Below, in pieces: positions 19,323 through 30,495 of a stretch of 64,000 nt of DNA (positions are counted from its first letter, which is position 1; each line of letters opens with the position of its first letter). The stretch is from Hyphomicrobiales bacterium (GTDB taxonomy: Bacteria; Pseudomonadota; Alphaproteobacteria; Rhizobiales; Rhizobiaceae), in contig UBYA01000006.1 of assembly GCA_900469615.1 (NCBI GenBank), forward strand, positions 62,001 through 126,000, given 5' to 3'. Both the position numbers and the translations under genes were made by a program. Below the pieces are notes generated by a model, which saw only the letters and a list, made by a program, of their open reading frames with translations, searched no databases and was not told the origin of the DNA.

Positions 19323-19454
19323 GGATTTTCCTTCCCTGCATTTTCAAAGACGAGATTGATGCCATCATATATGAACGAATTATTCACCAGTGTCACCAAT
19401 CGATTTCGTAGAGCCTGACATGACCCGGCTCTCCGTAGCGAAAAATAGCGCCCC

Positions 19455-20873
19455 CTAAGCTCCAGACAACGATCTGGCGATCTCGACGATCACGTCAAAA
19501 GCCGTATCGACATCCGCCTCCGTCGCCTCGAACTGACCTGCCTGGAAGCGGATGACCAGACGGCCGGAAACGCGGGTCTGCGTCAGGTAGATGCGGCCGT
19601 CATTGTTGATCGCATTGAGCAGGCGCTGCGTATGCTCTTCCTGCCCGACGCCTGCCGGCGCCTTGTGATCGAAAGAAAACAGCGACAGGAAGGGCTCGGT
19701 GACGATTTCGAAATCAGGCTCGGCGGCAAGACGCTTAGCCAGATTCCGCGACCAGGAAACATGGTTGCGGATCATCGTCCGCAAGCCTTCAAGGCCATGA
19801 TAGCGCAGCAGGAACCAGAGTTTCAGCGCGCGGAAGCGGCGGCCGAGCGGCACGGACCATTCCGAATAGTTGATGATGCCGTCATGACCGTGGGTGCGCA
19901 GATATTCCGGCTGGATCGCCAGCGTACGCACCAGCGCCTCCGGCTCGCGCACGAACTGGACCGAGCAATCGAACTGCGCACCGAGCCATTTATGCGGATT
20001 GAAGACGATCGAGTCGGCCTGCTCGACGCCCTGCCAGAGTGCGCGGAATTCCGGGCAGATCATTGCCGAGCCCGCCCAGGCAGCGTCGACATGCACATAA
20101 AGCCCATGTGCATGCGCGACCTCAACGACGGCGGCGATATCGTCACAGGCGCCGACGCTGGTGCCGCCGACGCAGGCGATGACACCCGCCGGCAGCAATC
20201 CGGCGGCGCGATCCCGCTCGATCGCGGCGGCAAGCGCCTTCGCATCCATCGCCTTGCTGGGACCGCCAGAGGGGATGCGTACCAGATTTTCGTCACCGAT
20301 GCCGGCAATCCAGATCGCACGGTCGATGGAGGTGTGGACCTGATCGGTGGAATAGACGCGCACCGCCTTGCTGGTCGCAAGCCCGCTTTTGTTACCCTGC
20401 CAGTCGAGCGCCCTTTCGCGCATGACCAGAACGGCGGCAAGGGTCGCGGTCGAGGCGGAATCCTGAATGACGCCGGTGAATGTTTCCGGCAGGCCAAGCG
20501 CCTGACGCAGCCAATCGACCACCTTCGTTTCCAGCTCGGTTGCGGAAGGCGATGTCTGCCAGAGCATGCATTGGGCGGCGATGGCGCTGACCAGATATTC
20601 GGCGACCACCGAGACGGGGGCGGCATTGGCCGGGAAGTAGGCGAAGAAGCGGGGATGCTGCCAGTGCGTCATGCCGGGAACGAGGATATCCTCAAAATCC
20701 TTGAAGATATCCCCCATGGCTTCGCCTGTTAGTGGCGGGGAATCTGCGATATGCGCCGATATTTCGCCCGGCGCCATCTTCGCCCGTACCGGCCTGTCAC
20801 GAAGCGACGCGCGATAGTCCGCGCCCCAATTTGCCGCTTTCTCCGACCACTGCCGGAACTCTTCCCAATCCAT
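19455..20873 (-). CDS. Group II PLP-dependent amino acid decarboxylase
   Basis: A 472-residue fold-type I PLP enzyme of the aromatic-L-amino-acid/glutamate decarboxylase group. The N-terminal HWQHPRFFAYFPANA segment and SPSATELE motif are typical of DDC-like enzymes; the PLP Asp is in HVDAAWAGSA and the Schiff-base lysine is Lys295 in FNPHKWLGAQ. Aromatic amino acids (tryptophan, DOPA, tyrosine, phenylalanine) are the likely substrates by similarity; this is inference. The ATG at 20873 has GGGGAGGA 8 bases upstream; the longer frame is not needed. It follows the GST-like gene by 64 bp, so they may share a message. Confidence 0.85.
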   Translation of the reverse strand: MDWEEFRQWSEKAANWGADYRASLRDRPVRAKMAPGEISAHIADSPPLTGEAMGDIFKDFEDILVPGMTHWQHPRFFAYFPANAAPVSVVAEYLVSAIAAQCMLWQTSPSATELETKVVDWLRQALGLPETFTGVIQDSASTATLAAVLVMRERALDWQGNKSGLATSKAVRVYSTDQVHTSIDRAIWIAGIGDENLVRIPSGGPSKAMDAKALAAAIERDRAAGLLPAGVIACVGGTSVGACDDIAAVVEVAHAHGLYVHVDAAWAGSAMICPEFRALWQGVEQADSIVFNPHKWLGAQFDCSVQFVREPEALVRTLAIQPEYLRTHGHDGIINYSEWSVPLGRRFRALKLWFLLRYHGLEGLRTMIRNHVSWSRNLAKRLAAEPDFEIVTEPFLSLFSFDHKAPAGVGQEEHTQRLLNAINNDGRIYLTQTRVSGRLVIRFQAGQFEATEADVDTAFDVIVEIARSLSGA

Positions 20874-20937
20874 GACGGTCCTCCCCGCTCTGTCGAACGA
20901 GGCGGACCTTAGACCGGTTTTGGTATATGGTCGAGTA

Positions 20938-21891
20938 TCAGAACAGCTCGTCCAGCGCCGGCCCAAGCGGCACGATGCCGGACGGATTAAGCGTGGTTAT
21001 CGAGTAATAGCCGCGCTTGATATGATCGAAGCTGACCGTTTCCGCAATCCCCGGCCAATCGAGCATGCGCCGGCAGAACGACTGGAGATTGGCATAGTCG
21101 GACAGCCGGCGGAGATTGCATTTGAACAGGCCGTGATAGGCGACGTCGAAACGGACAAGGGTGACGAACAGCCTGATATCGCTCTCCGTCGGATGATCGG
21201 CAAAGAGGAAATCCCTGCCCTCCAGCTCCGCTTCGACCTGATCGAGGCAGGCGAACACCTCGTTGAAGGCTTCCTCATAGGCGATCTGCGTGGTGGCGAA
21301 GCCGGCGCGATAGACGCCGTTGTTGAGAGCGGGATAGATCCGGGCGTTGAAACCATCGATCTCTTCGCGCTTGCCGGCCGGATAGAGATCGATGTCGTTG
21401 CGGGCGAGGTCGCCAAAGCCGCCATTCACCATGCGCAGGATATCGGCAGATTCATTGTTGACGATCGTGCCGGCCTGTTTGTCCCAGAGGACCGGGACGG
21501 TGGCGCGACCGGTGAAATGCGGATCGGCCCTGGTGTAAATCTCGTGCATATAAGCGACGCCGTTGACGGCGTCCCTGGTGGCGCCCGGATAATCACCGAA
21601 CCGCCAACCCTGCCTTGAGAGCACCGGTTCGACGATGGAAATGGAGATGACCTCTTCCAGGCCCTTCAGCTTGCGGCCGATCAAGGTGCGCGATGCCCAG
21701 GGGCAGATCAGCGCGACGTAAAGATGATAGCGGCCGGCCTCCGCCTTGAAGCCGCCCTCGCCGGTCGGCCCTGCCGCGCCATCCGGCGTTACCCAATTGC
21801 GGAAACTGGAAGTCTGGCGAACGAAACCGCCCTTCTCGTCCTTGGCCTGCACCGGCTGCCAGTCTTCAGTCCATTTCCCGTCTACCAGCAA
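20938..21891 (-). CDS. Glutathionyl-hydroquinone reductase (Xi-class glutathione S-transferase, YqjG/EcfG-like)
   Basis: A 317-residue cytosolic GST. The catalytic cysteine is Cys63 in the CPWA motif (ALICPWASRTL), which distinguishes this class from Ser/Tyr GSTs. VPVLWDK and VNNESADILRM bind glutathione, and the C-terminal helical domain ends with FDHIKRGYY, a class signature. Such enzymes reduce glutathionyl-hydroquinones back to hydroquinones with a second glutathione. The best start is TTG at 21891, with a GGAG about 8 bases upstream; no ATG or GTG is in frame nearby. It is divergent from the DUF2218 gene across a 159-bp promoter region. Confidence 0.92.
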   Translation of the reverse strand: MLVDGKWTEDWQPVQAKDEKGGFVRQTSSFRNWVTPDGAAGPTGEGGFKAEAGRYHLYVALICPWASRTLIGRKLKGLEEVISISIVEPVLSRQGWRFGDYPGATRDAVNGVAYMHEIYTRADPHFTGRATVPVLWDKQAGTIVNNESADILRMVNGGFGDLARNDIDLYPAGKREEIDGFNARIYPALNNGVYRAGFATTQIAYEEAFNEVFACLDQVEAELEGRDFLFADHPTESDIRLFVTLVRFDVAYHGLFKCNLRRLSDYANLQSFCRRMLDWPGIAETVSFDHIKRGYYSITTLNPSGIVPLGPALDELF

Positions 21892-22050
21892 GGATCCGTC
21901 TCCACTCGCACGTTTTTCATGGGCGCAGCATAGCGGAACAGAATTTCACGGGAATAACGTAAACTTGAAACAGACTGTCTACCTCGCGGATGCGGATACT
22001 TCTATGTATGGAAAACTGCGTTTTGCGCTCGAGGCTTATTGGAGCAACTC

Positions 22051-22350
22051 ATGGCAACATCCGTTTCCACCGTTAAGACCGACCACGCCAACCGATACCT
22101 CCAGCAGCTCTGCAAGCACTGGAGCCATCGGTTCAGCGTGGAATTCGATGCGACGGCCGGCAAGGTGCCGTTCAGCCCCGAAAATTCCCTCGACCTTGTC
22201 GCCGAGCCCGGCGTCCTGGTCATGACGCTGACGGTCGAGAAACCGGAAGACGTCGAGCGCATGCAGAATGTCGTCGCCGATCACCTCAAGCGTTTCGCCT
22301 TCCGCGAAGAGCTCGATATAGCCTGGATTGCCGGCGCCGCCGGAATATAG
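22051..22350 (+). CDS. DUF2218 protein
   Basis: A 99-residue cytosolic protein. The pattern of an N-terminal helix (TDHANRYLQQLCKHWSHRF), a strand pair, and a C-terminal helix ending in DHLKRFAFREEL matches the DUF2218 family, often found near metal or siderophore genes and of unknown function. The ATG at 22051 follows TTGGAGCAACTC, a good ribosome-binding site; a start 12 bp upstream is less likely. It precedes the nitroreductase gene by 72 bp and may be co-transcribed. Confidence 0.82.
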   Translation: MATSVSTVKTDHANRYLQQLCKHWSHRFSVEFDATAGKVPFSPENSLDLVAEPGVLVMTLTVEKPEDVERMQNVVADHLKRFAFREELDIAWIAGAAGI

Positions 22351-22422
22351 GTCCCTCTCCATAGCCAGCCAACGAGCGGTTTTCACCGACCGCCGCAGGC
22401 CCTCTCTGACGAAAGAAGCCCT

Positions 22423-23022
22423 ATGACATCAAGCAACAGCCGCGAATCCCAATATCCGATCGACAAGCTTTTTCTCGATCGCTGGTCGCCGCGCGCCTAT
22501 TCCAACGAGGCCATTCCGGAAACCGAACTGCTGACCATTCTGGAAGCGGCGCACTGGGCACCGTCCGCTTCCAACCTTCAGCCCTGGCGCTTCCTCTATG
22601 CCCTGCGCGGCTCCGAACACTGGGAGAAGTTCCTCAGCGTGCTGGTCGAGTTCAACCAGGGCTGGGTGAAATCGGCATCCGCGCTGCTCTTCGTCATTTC
22701 GCGCACCCATAACGGCGAGCTTGGCTCCGCCGAACAGAAACCCAGCTACAGCCATTCCTTCGACGCGGGTGCCGCCTGGGGCTTCCTGGCGATCCAGGCT
22801 CATCTAGCCGGCTACGAAGCACACGGCATGACCGGCTTCCACGTCGAAAAAGCCTATGAAGTTCTGGGCATACCGGAAGGATTCCGCGTCGAGGCCGCCG
22901 TCGCGATCGGCAAGGTCGGCGACAAGAACCAGCTTCCGGAAAAGCTGCGCGAACGCGAGGTGCCGAGTCAGCGCAAGCCGCTCTCCGAACTTGCCTTCAA
23001 CGGCACATTCGTCGCCAGGTAA
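22423..23022 (+). CDS. Nitroreductase family flavoprotein
   Basis: A 199-residue FMN-dependent oxidoreductase. The N-terminus DRWSPRAYSNEAIP matches the RRS-type FMN-phosphate site of nitroreductases, AAHWAPSASNLQPWRF is the family core, and GAAWGFLAIQAHLAGYEAHG covers the dimer and flavin region. The C-terminal EVLGIPEGFRVEAAVAIGKV is also typical. The physiological substrate (quinone, nitroaromatic or other) cannot be read from the sequence. It converges on gyrB and ends at a shared terminator. Confidence 0.9.
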   Translation: MTSSNSRESQYPIDKLFLDRWSPRAYSNEAIPETELLTILEAAHWAPSASNLQPWRFLYALRGSEHWEKFLSVLVEFNQGWVKSASALLFVISRTHNGELGSAEQKPSYSHSFDAGAAWGFLAIQAHLAGYEAHGMTGFHVEKAYEVLGIPEGFRVEAAVAIGKVGDKNQLPEKLREREVPSQRKPLSELAFNGTFVAR

Positions 23023-23029
23023 TTGATGG

Positions 23030-23069
23030 AAAAGAAAAAAGCCCCGCGAGATCATCGCGGGGCTTTTTT
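23030..23069. terminator. Bidirectional terminator between the nitroreductase gene and gyrB
   Basis: The stem GCCCCGCGA / TCGCGGGGC has TTTTTT on its right and an A-rich AAAAGAAAAAA on its left. It can end transcription of both convergent genes. Confidence 0.93.
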
Positions 23070-23086
23070 CTTCCGAAAACTGGCAA

Positions 23087-25623
<2,537 letters not shown>

Positions 25624-25670
25624 ACGGAAGGCCCCTAAATCAGGTATAAAACAGGGGATTAAGGCGGTTT

Positions 25671-26036
25671 TCAGCCGGTTTTTCCGGCATTTTCCAGAAC
25701 TCGGGATAGCTCGCGGATCGTTGCCGCGTCAAGGTTGCGGATCTTCCCGGCCAAATGATTGACGAAGGCGGTATATTCGGGCGCGAGCCCCGACGTATCG
25801 ACGACGACGCGCGGATCGGAAAATCGCGCCAGCAGGAACAATTCCTCGGCCTCGTCCCAGATGATGTTGAAATATCCGGCAATACGCTGCAGCAGGTCGA
25901 AGCTCGGCAAGCCGCGCTTTCCGTGCTCCAGGGCGGATAAATAAGCCGGAGTCACATTGAGCGCCGCGGCCATCTGCTTCTGCGAGACGCCCTTGCGCAA
26001 TCTCAATTTCCGCACCGCTTCGCCGAACGGGGTCAA
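25671..26036 (-). CDS. XRE-family helix-turn-helix regulator
   Basis: A 121-residue DNA-binding protein. The first 60 residues are a Cro/CI-type HTH: FGEAVRKLRLRKGVSQKQMAAALNV with the recognition helix TPAYLSALEHGKRG. The second half is helical (AEELFLLARFSDPRVVVDTSGL) and may form a dimer contact; it is not a known ligand domain. It overlaps the upstream smr-domain gene by 4 bp (ATGA) and is last in the Tim44-MltA-Smr-XRE operon. Target genes are unknown; autoregulation of the operon is possible but not shown. Confidence 0.88.
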   Translation of the reverse strand: MTPFGEAVRKLRLRKGVSQKQMAAALNVTPAYLSALEHGKRGLPSFDLLQRIAGYFNIIWDEAEELFLLARFSDPRVVVDTSGLAPEYTAFVNHLAGKIRNLDAATIRELSRVLENAGKTG

Positions 26037-26617
26037 AGCTTGTCCCCCTTCGCACGCGACAGGCGGATGTAGAGCGCGCCCTCGCCGCCATGATGCTGGG
26101 CGGCCGTTTCATAGGAGGAAATCAGAAAGCGGAACTCCGGCTTGGAAAACCAGAGCGGTACGGCGCGCTTCAGCGCGCCTTCGCTGCCCATGGAGCTGCC
26201 CTTGCCCGTTATGACGAGGACATGGCGAAGGCCGCGGCCATGGGCGCGCAGAAGGAAATCCAGCAGCATGCCATGCGCCTCGCTCTGGATGAGGCCGTGA
26301 AGATCGATGCGGGCCTCGAGCGCCAGCCGGCCCTTGGCGATCTTGCGCTTGACCGGGCGTTCCAGCGGATGATGGCGGCCGGCGGGCTGCTTCGCCGTCG
26401 CCGGGACTTCCTGCGCTTGCGCCGTCACAGGCGCCGCCTTTGCCGTTGCGGCACGGATGCTCTCCTCGCTTTCGGCTTCGGCCTGCAGCGCCGCTTCGAA
26501 CACCTCGATATCGGTCATCCGGCCCGGCATGGGACGCGTGCTCTTGGCGACCTTACCCCAAAGGATACGGTCCTCCGTGCTGAGCCTGCGTTCCTTGTTT
26601 TGCCGTTCCGGGGCCAT
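26033..26617 (-). CDS. Smr (small MutS-related) domain protein
   Basis: A 194-residue protein with a disordered, Ala/Pro-rich N-terminal half and a C-terminal Smr domain. The domain signature is complete: ARIDLHGLIQSEAHGMLLDF, then RHVLVITGKGSS and HHGGEGALYIRL. Smr domains bind or nick nucleic acid, and stand-alone Smr proteins in some bacteria act in ribosome rescue; the specific role here is not known. The start codon shares one base with the mltA stop and the stop overlaps the XRE gene by 4 bp, so all are translationally coupled. Confidence 0.9.
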   Translation of the reverse strand: MAPERQNKERRLSTEDRILWGKVAKSTRPMPGRMTDIEVFEAALQAEAESEESIRAATAKAAPVTAQAQEVPATAKQPAGRHHPLERPVKRKIAKGRLALEARIDLHGLIQSEAHGMLLDFLLRAHGRGLRHVLVITGKGSSMGSEGALKRAVPLWFSKPEFRFLISSYETAAQHHGGEGALYIRLSRAKGDKL

Positions 26618-27735
26618 CAGCCGAACCTCTGCGCCGCCGCCTTTGGAATGAGTATATAAAAATCGGCGTCATTGCGCACGGTGCCGGCCAGCTCCCCGGC
26701 ATCGTAGCCCGAACCGGTAAAGATATCCCCGCGCGCCGGCCCGACGATCGCCGAGCCCGTATCGAGCGCCAGCATCAGTCGCGCGAAAGGCTTGCCGCCG
26801 TCGAGATGCGTCAGGCTTTCCGAGCGGATGAAGAAGGGAAAGCCGAAGGTATGGATCAGCCGATCGACAGCAAGCGACCGGCCGGCGACCAGCGGCACCT
26901 TGGCCGCCGCGATCGGGCCGAGGGCCGGATCGCCGACAGCCGCCTCGCGGAAGAAGATATAGGATCGATTGTGCGAGAGAACCTCGTCGACCTGCCCGGG
27001 ATGGGCATAGAGCCAGTCACGGATCGCCTGCATGGAAATCGTCGCGCGGTCGAGCTCGCCGCGCTCGATCAGCAGGCGTCCGACAGCCGAAAACGGATGC
27101 CCGGCCTTGGCGGCATAGGTGATGCGGCCCATGCGTCCATCCGGATAGCGCAGGCGAGCCGCGCCCTGAACATGCACGAAGAAGATATCGACCCTGGATT
27201 TCGCCCAGGCGATTTCCAGCCCCCTGCCATCGAGATAGCCGCGATCGATTTCGCCGCGATCGGGATAGGCGGCGATCACGCCATCACGGAGACGGCCGAA
27301 CATGTAGGAGGGATCGAGCTCGCCAGGCCGGTTGCTATCGTCCAGATCGACCAGATCATCGGGGCGGCGATAGAAGGGATAACGATAGGTTTCGTCCTGT
27401 GTGGCCGAAACCTCGATCTCCGGCTCGAAGAATGCCGTCACGAAACCGGTCGCGCCACCATCGCGGCGGATGAAGAAGGGCTGGCAATGCTCTTCGAAGA
27501 ACGCCCGGGCTTCGGTTGCGGAATGCGGCTCTCTTCCCTCTGCGGCGTCAAGAAGCGTCAGCAGATCGTCGGCGGTCAGTCCGGCGGCGCCGGTGCGATA
27601 AGGCTTTACCGAGCGGATATGGGTCCGACAGTCCATCATTGCGCGAAAAAGGCTGGAAGGATCGTCCTCCTCCCAGCCCTTCAGATCGGCGAAGGTTGCC
27701 GGCTCCAGCCTGAATTCCTGCGATGAGCTCGTCAT
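26617..27735 (-). CDS. mltA: MltA-domain lytic transglycosylase-like protein without an export signal
   Basis: A 372-residue protein with an MltA domain (GFVTAFFEPEIEVSATQDE...YPFYRRP; DRGYLDGRGLEIAWAKSRVDIFFVHVQGAARL) and a C-terminal 3D domain (LALDTGSAIVGPARGDIFTGSG with the Asp residues). MltA cleaves peptidoglycan to 1,6-anhydro products in the periplasm and is a lipoprotein in E. coli. Here the N-terminus MTSSSQEFRLEPATFADLKG has neither a hydrophobic segment nor a lipobox, and no earlier start is available in frame. The start overlaps the Tim44 gene by 4 bp. Either export uses another route or the annotated N-terminus is incomplete. Confidence 0.9.
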   Translation of the reverse strand: MTSSSQEFRLEPATFADLKGWEEDDPSSLFRAMMDCRTHIRSVKPYRTGAAGLTADDLLTLLDAAEGREPHSATEARAFFEEHCQPFFIRRDGGATGFVTAFFEPEIEVSATQDETYRYPFYRRPDDLVDLDDSNRPGELDPSYMFGRLRDGVIAAYPDRGEIDRGYLDGRGLEIAWAKSRVDIFFVHVQGAARLRYPDGRMGRITYAAKAGHPFSAVGRLLIERGELDRATISMQAIRDWLYAHPGQVDEVLSHNRSYIFFREAAVGDPALGPIAAAKVPLVAGRSLAVDRLIHTFGFPFFIRSESLTHLDGGKPFARLMLALDTGSAIVGPARGDIFTGSGYDAGELAGTVRNDADFYILIPKAAAQRFG

Positions 27736-28433
27736 TGTTCGGATTCGGTCGCCACCAGTTTCCAGTTCGGATCGCGCGAGCGCGTGTCGCGGGCGAAGGT
27801 CCAGAGATCGCTGACCTCGGCCACGGCTTCGGCATCGCCATCGATCAGGGTTCCCGCCTTGTCATAGGTGGCGGAGATCATCTGGCTGACGATGCGCATG
27901 GTGATGAGGGCTTCGGTTCCCTTCACCTCGGTGCTGAGGATATCGGCCTTGTCGATGCCGACGAAGGTGGACTTGACCTTCTCGCCCCTGGCCTCGCGAT
28001 CGGCAATCGCGGCATCGAAGCCGTCATAGACTTCGCGCGACAGCAAGTCCTTCAGCGATTTGCGGTCACCCTCGGCGAAGGCCATCACGATCATTTCATA
28101 GGCCATGCGGGCGCCGTTGACGAATTCCTTCGGATTGAAGGACGGATCGGACTTGTTCAGCTCGCGCAGCGAATCATTCAGCGGCGTGCCGGCCGGCGTG
28201 AAGGCATCGATGGCGGCAAAACGATCTTCCTCTTCGGTGGCGTCGCGCCGCGGCAGGGTCACGACCTTGCCGGCGTCCGGCGGCGTCGGGCCATTTGCCG
28301 GATCCGCGGAGCCGTAGAGATCGCGCGGCGGCTTCTCATTCCCCGTGCGGCGGCCAAGGACACTGCGCAGCTGAAAGAAGATCAGCACCGCCGCCACCAG
28401 GAAAAAGATCGTCACAAAGTCGTTTGCACCCAT
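27732..28433 (-). CDS. Tim44/TimA family membrane-anchored protein
   Basis: A 233-residue protein with one N-terminal transmembrane helix (about residues 5-24, DFVTIFFLVAAVLIFFQL), a Pro-rich linker, and a C-terminal Tim44-like domain (FVNGARMAYEMIVMAFAEGD, LSREVYDGFDAAIADREARG, LWTFARDTRSRDPNWKLVAT). In mitochondria Tim44 recruits the import motor to the translocon; the bacterial homologue in alphaproteobacteria is a membrane-bound protein of less certain function. First gene of the operon that continues to MltA, Smr and XRE. It diverges from fxsA over 146 bp. Confidence 0.92.
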   Translation of the reverse strand: MGANDFVTIFFLVAAVLIFFQLRSVLGRRTGNEKPPRDLYGSADPANGPTPPDAGKVVTLPRRDATEEEDRFAAIDAFTPAGTPLNDSLRELNKSDPSFNPKEFVNGARMAYEMIVMAFAEGDRKSLKDLLSREVYDGFDAAIADREARGEKVKSTFVGIDKADILSTEVKGTEALITMRIVSQMISATYDKAGTLIDGDAEAVAEVSDLWTFARDTRSRDPNWKLVATESEQ

Positions 28434-28579
28434 CTCGTATCGGAACCACCGTTAAAATTAAAAGTTCAATCCCCATATAGTCCGCATCCATCTATCATTC
28501 AAATAGCGGACCAGTTTCTTTATTATAAGCCACAGACCAACGTCTACGCGAACAAACCCGCTCTCAGGACCACCGTAAC

Positions 28580-29098
28580 ATGCGCCTATCGCTTCTTCCT
28601 ATCTTCGTTTTTCTGATGCCGCTGGCCGAGATCGCCGGATTCATCGTCGTCGGAAAGATGATCGGTGTCTGGGCGACACTGGGACTTGTCATCCTCGGCG
28701 TGCTGCTCGGCGCCGCTCTCCTGAGAATTCAGGGTATCGGCATTCTTCAGCGGATTTCAGCCGAGAGCCGCAACGGGGGCGACCCCGGGCGCGAAATGGT
28801 GCATGGCGCCATGATCGTCGTTGCCGCCTTTTTCCTGATGCTGCCGGGTTTCATATCCGATATCATCGGCCTGCTGCTTTTCATTCCGGCCGTGCGCGAT
28901 CTTGCCTGGAAGATGCTGCGCAGGCGCATCGTCGTCGTCGGCAACTCGCGGCCCTTCCGGCGCGGCGCGGGACCGGGAGCCGGGCCGCAGGCCGGGCCGA
29001 AAAACCCCGGAACGGTTGTCGATCTGGATGAAGGCGATTTCCATCGCGAGCCGGACAGGAACTCGCCCTGGTCCGATCAAAAACGACTGAAAGACTAG
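28580..29098 (+). CDS. fxsA: FxsA family membrane protein
   Basis: A 172-residue inner-membrane protein. Hydrophobic segments at about residues 5-45 and 75-105 (ATLGLVILGVLLGAALLRIQG; FLMLPGFISDIIGLLLFIP) match FxsA, whose overproduction in E. coli relieves F-plasmid exclusion of phage T7. The LRIQGIGIL...RIS and LMLPGFISD motifs are the family hallmarks. The tail is Gly/Pro-rich and then acidic. Its natural job is unknown. Divergent from the Tim44 gene and 96 bp ahead of secB. Confidence 0.9.
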   Translation: MRLSLLPIFVFLMPLAEIAGFIVVGKMIGVWATLGLVILGVLLGAALLRIQGIGILQRISAESRNGGDPGREMVHGAMIVVAAFFLMLPGFISDIIGLLLFIPAVRDLAWKMLRRRIVVVGNSRPFRRGAGPGAGPQAGPKNPGTVVDLDEGDFHREPDRNSPWSDQKRLKD

Positions 29099-29194
29099 AG
29101 AAGCGGCCCCGGAATCGCCGGAGCCATAAGGGTTGTAAGCCCCTATTCGAAATGCTAGATGGCGACACCCATCGAGACGTGAGAGGACACCCCC

Positions 29195-29677
29195 ATGGCC
29201 AACGAGACCAACGGCAACGGTGCAGACAGCCCGAGCCTCAGCATCCTTGCTCAGTACACCAAGGATCTTTCCTTCGAAAATCCGGGTGCTCCGCGCTCGC
29301 TTCAGGCCCGGGAAAACGCGCCCGACATCAATATCAACGTCAACGTCAACGCCAACCCGCTGTCGGAATCGGATTTCGACGTCGTGCTGACGCTGAACGC
29401 CGAAGCCAAGGACGGTGAGCGCGTTCTTTTCCATACCGAGCTGGTCTATGGCGGCGTCTTCCGCGTCACCGGATTCCCGCAGGAACACATGCTGCCGCTG
29501 CTCTTCATCGAGTGCCCGCGCCTGCTGTTCCCCTTCGCGCGCCAGATCATCGCCGACGTCACGCGCAATGGCGGCTTCCCGCCGCTGATGATCGACCCGA
29601 TCGATTTCGCGCAGATGTTCACGCAGCGCATGGCCGAAGAACAGGCCCGCGCCCAGGTTTCGGCCGTTCCGAACTAA
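29195..29677 (+). CDS. secB: Protein-export chaperone SecB
   Basis: A 160-residue tetrameric cytosolic chaperone that keeps precursor proteins unfolded and delivers them to SecA. The segments [38 protein letters not shown] and [20 protein letters not shown] are diagnostic, as is [11 protein letters not shown] near the C-terminus. The ATG follows GAGAGGACACCCCC. SecB near dnaQ and the Tim44 gene is a conserved alphaproteobacterial neighbourhood, matching the mitochondrial-like set of export genes. Two hairpins follow the stop. Confidence 0.97.
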   Translation: MANETNGNGADSPSLSILAQYTKDLSFENPGAPRSLQARENAPDININVNVNANPLSESDFDVVLTLNAEAKDGERVLFHTELVYGGVFRVTGFPQEHMLPLLFIECPRLLFPFARQIIADVTRNGGFPPLMIDPIDFAQMFTQRMAEEQARAQVSAVPN

Positions 29678-29685
29678 GCCCTCAC

Positions 29686-29740
29686 CTATTTCCATCGCTG
29701 GAAATAGAAATGCCCGGACCGCAATCCGGGCATTTTCTTT
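29686..29740 (+). terminator. Tandem hairpins after secB; the second is an intrinsic terminator
   Basis: CTATTTCCA-TCGC-TGGAAATAG (29686-29707) is followed by TGCCCGGA / TCCGGGCA (29711-29732) and TTTTCTTT. It lies between convergent secB and dnaQ and clearly serves secB; on the other strand the T-run is weak. Confidence 0.85.
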
Positions 29741-29761
29741 ATCTACCGGAGAAAGCGCCTT

Positions 29762-30478
29762 CTATTCGGAAGGGCTGTATTTGGACCAGATTCCCTTCGC
29801 ACCGAGCTTGGCGACCAGCGCGGCGTGGGCGGCCAGCTCTTCCTCGCTCAAGCGGCTCGCCAGCGGCGCGGGCCGCACGAGGACATCGGCGACGATATCC
29901 TGCGCATCGTCATTCCGGTTCGAGCGGGCCGACGAGCCGATGCCACTGCCGAGGCCGAGCGCGGTCTGCCGGCCGCCGATCATCTCGATATAGACTTCGG
30001 CCAGCAGTTCGGAGTCGAGCAGCGCCCCGTGTTTCGTGCGGTGGGAATTGTCGATGCCGTAGCGGCGGCAGAGCGCGTCCAGCGAATTCGGGCCCATGGG
30101 ATGCTTGCGGCGGGCCATGGCCAGCGTATCGATCACCATGTCGGGCAGGATCGGCGGCCGGCCAAGCCGTGCGAATTCGGCGTTGACGAAACCCATGTCG
30201 AAGGTGGCGTTGTGCGCGATCCATTTGGCATCGCCGAAGAATTCGAGGATCCGATCGGCAAGCTCTTCGAAGGGCGGCTTGTCCTTCAGCGATTCGTCGG
30301 TAATGCCGTGCACGGCAAGCGCATCCGGATGCACCTTGCGGTCGCCGGGATTGATGTAGAGATGCAGCGTCTTGCCGGTCGGGAAGTGATTGAAGAGTTC
30401 GATGCCGCCGATTTCGATGATGCGGTCTGCCCTGTTGTCGAGGCCGGTGGTTTCCGTATCGAAAATGATTTCGCGCAT
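29762..30478 (-). CDS. dnaQ: DNA polymerase III epsilon subunit (proofreading exonuclease)
   Basis: A 238-residue DEDDh exonuclease. ExoI is FDTETTGL with the first two acids at the N-terminus, ExoII is HNATFDMGFVNAE, and ExoIIIe is HGALLDSELLAEVYIEM with the catalytic His. The C-terminal tail would bind the alpha subunit. It removes misincorporated nucleotides in the replisome. Last gene of PPR-maf-aroE-coaE-dnaQ, 17 bp after coaE. Co-location with coaE and aroE just left of the origin is common in Rhizobiaceae and Caulobacter. Confidence 0.97.
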   Translation of the reverse strand: MREIIFDTETTGLDNRADRIIEIGGIELFNHFPTGKTLHLYINPGDRKVHPDALAVHGITDESLKDKPPFEELADRILEFFGDAKWIAHNATFDMGFVNAEFARLGRPPILPDMVIDTLAMARRKHPMGPNSLDALCRRYGIDNSHRTKHGALLDSELLAEVYIEMIGGRQTALGLGSGIGSSARSNRNDDAQDIVADVLVRPAPLASRLSEEELAAHAALVAKLGAKGIWSKYSPSE

Positions 30479-30495
30479 GTCGGGGCTCCGCTTTC

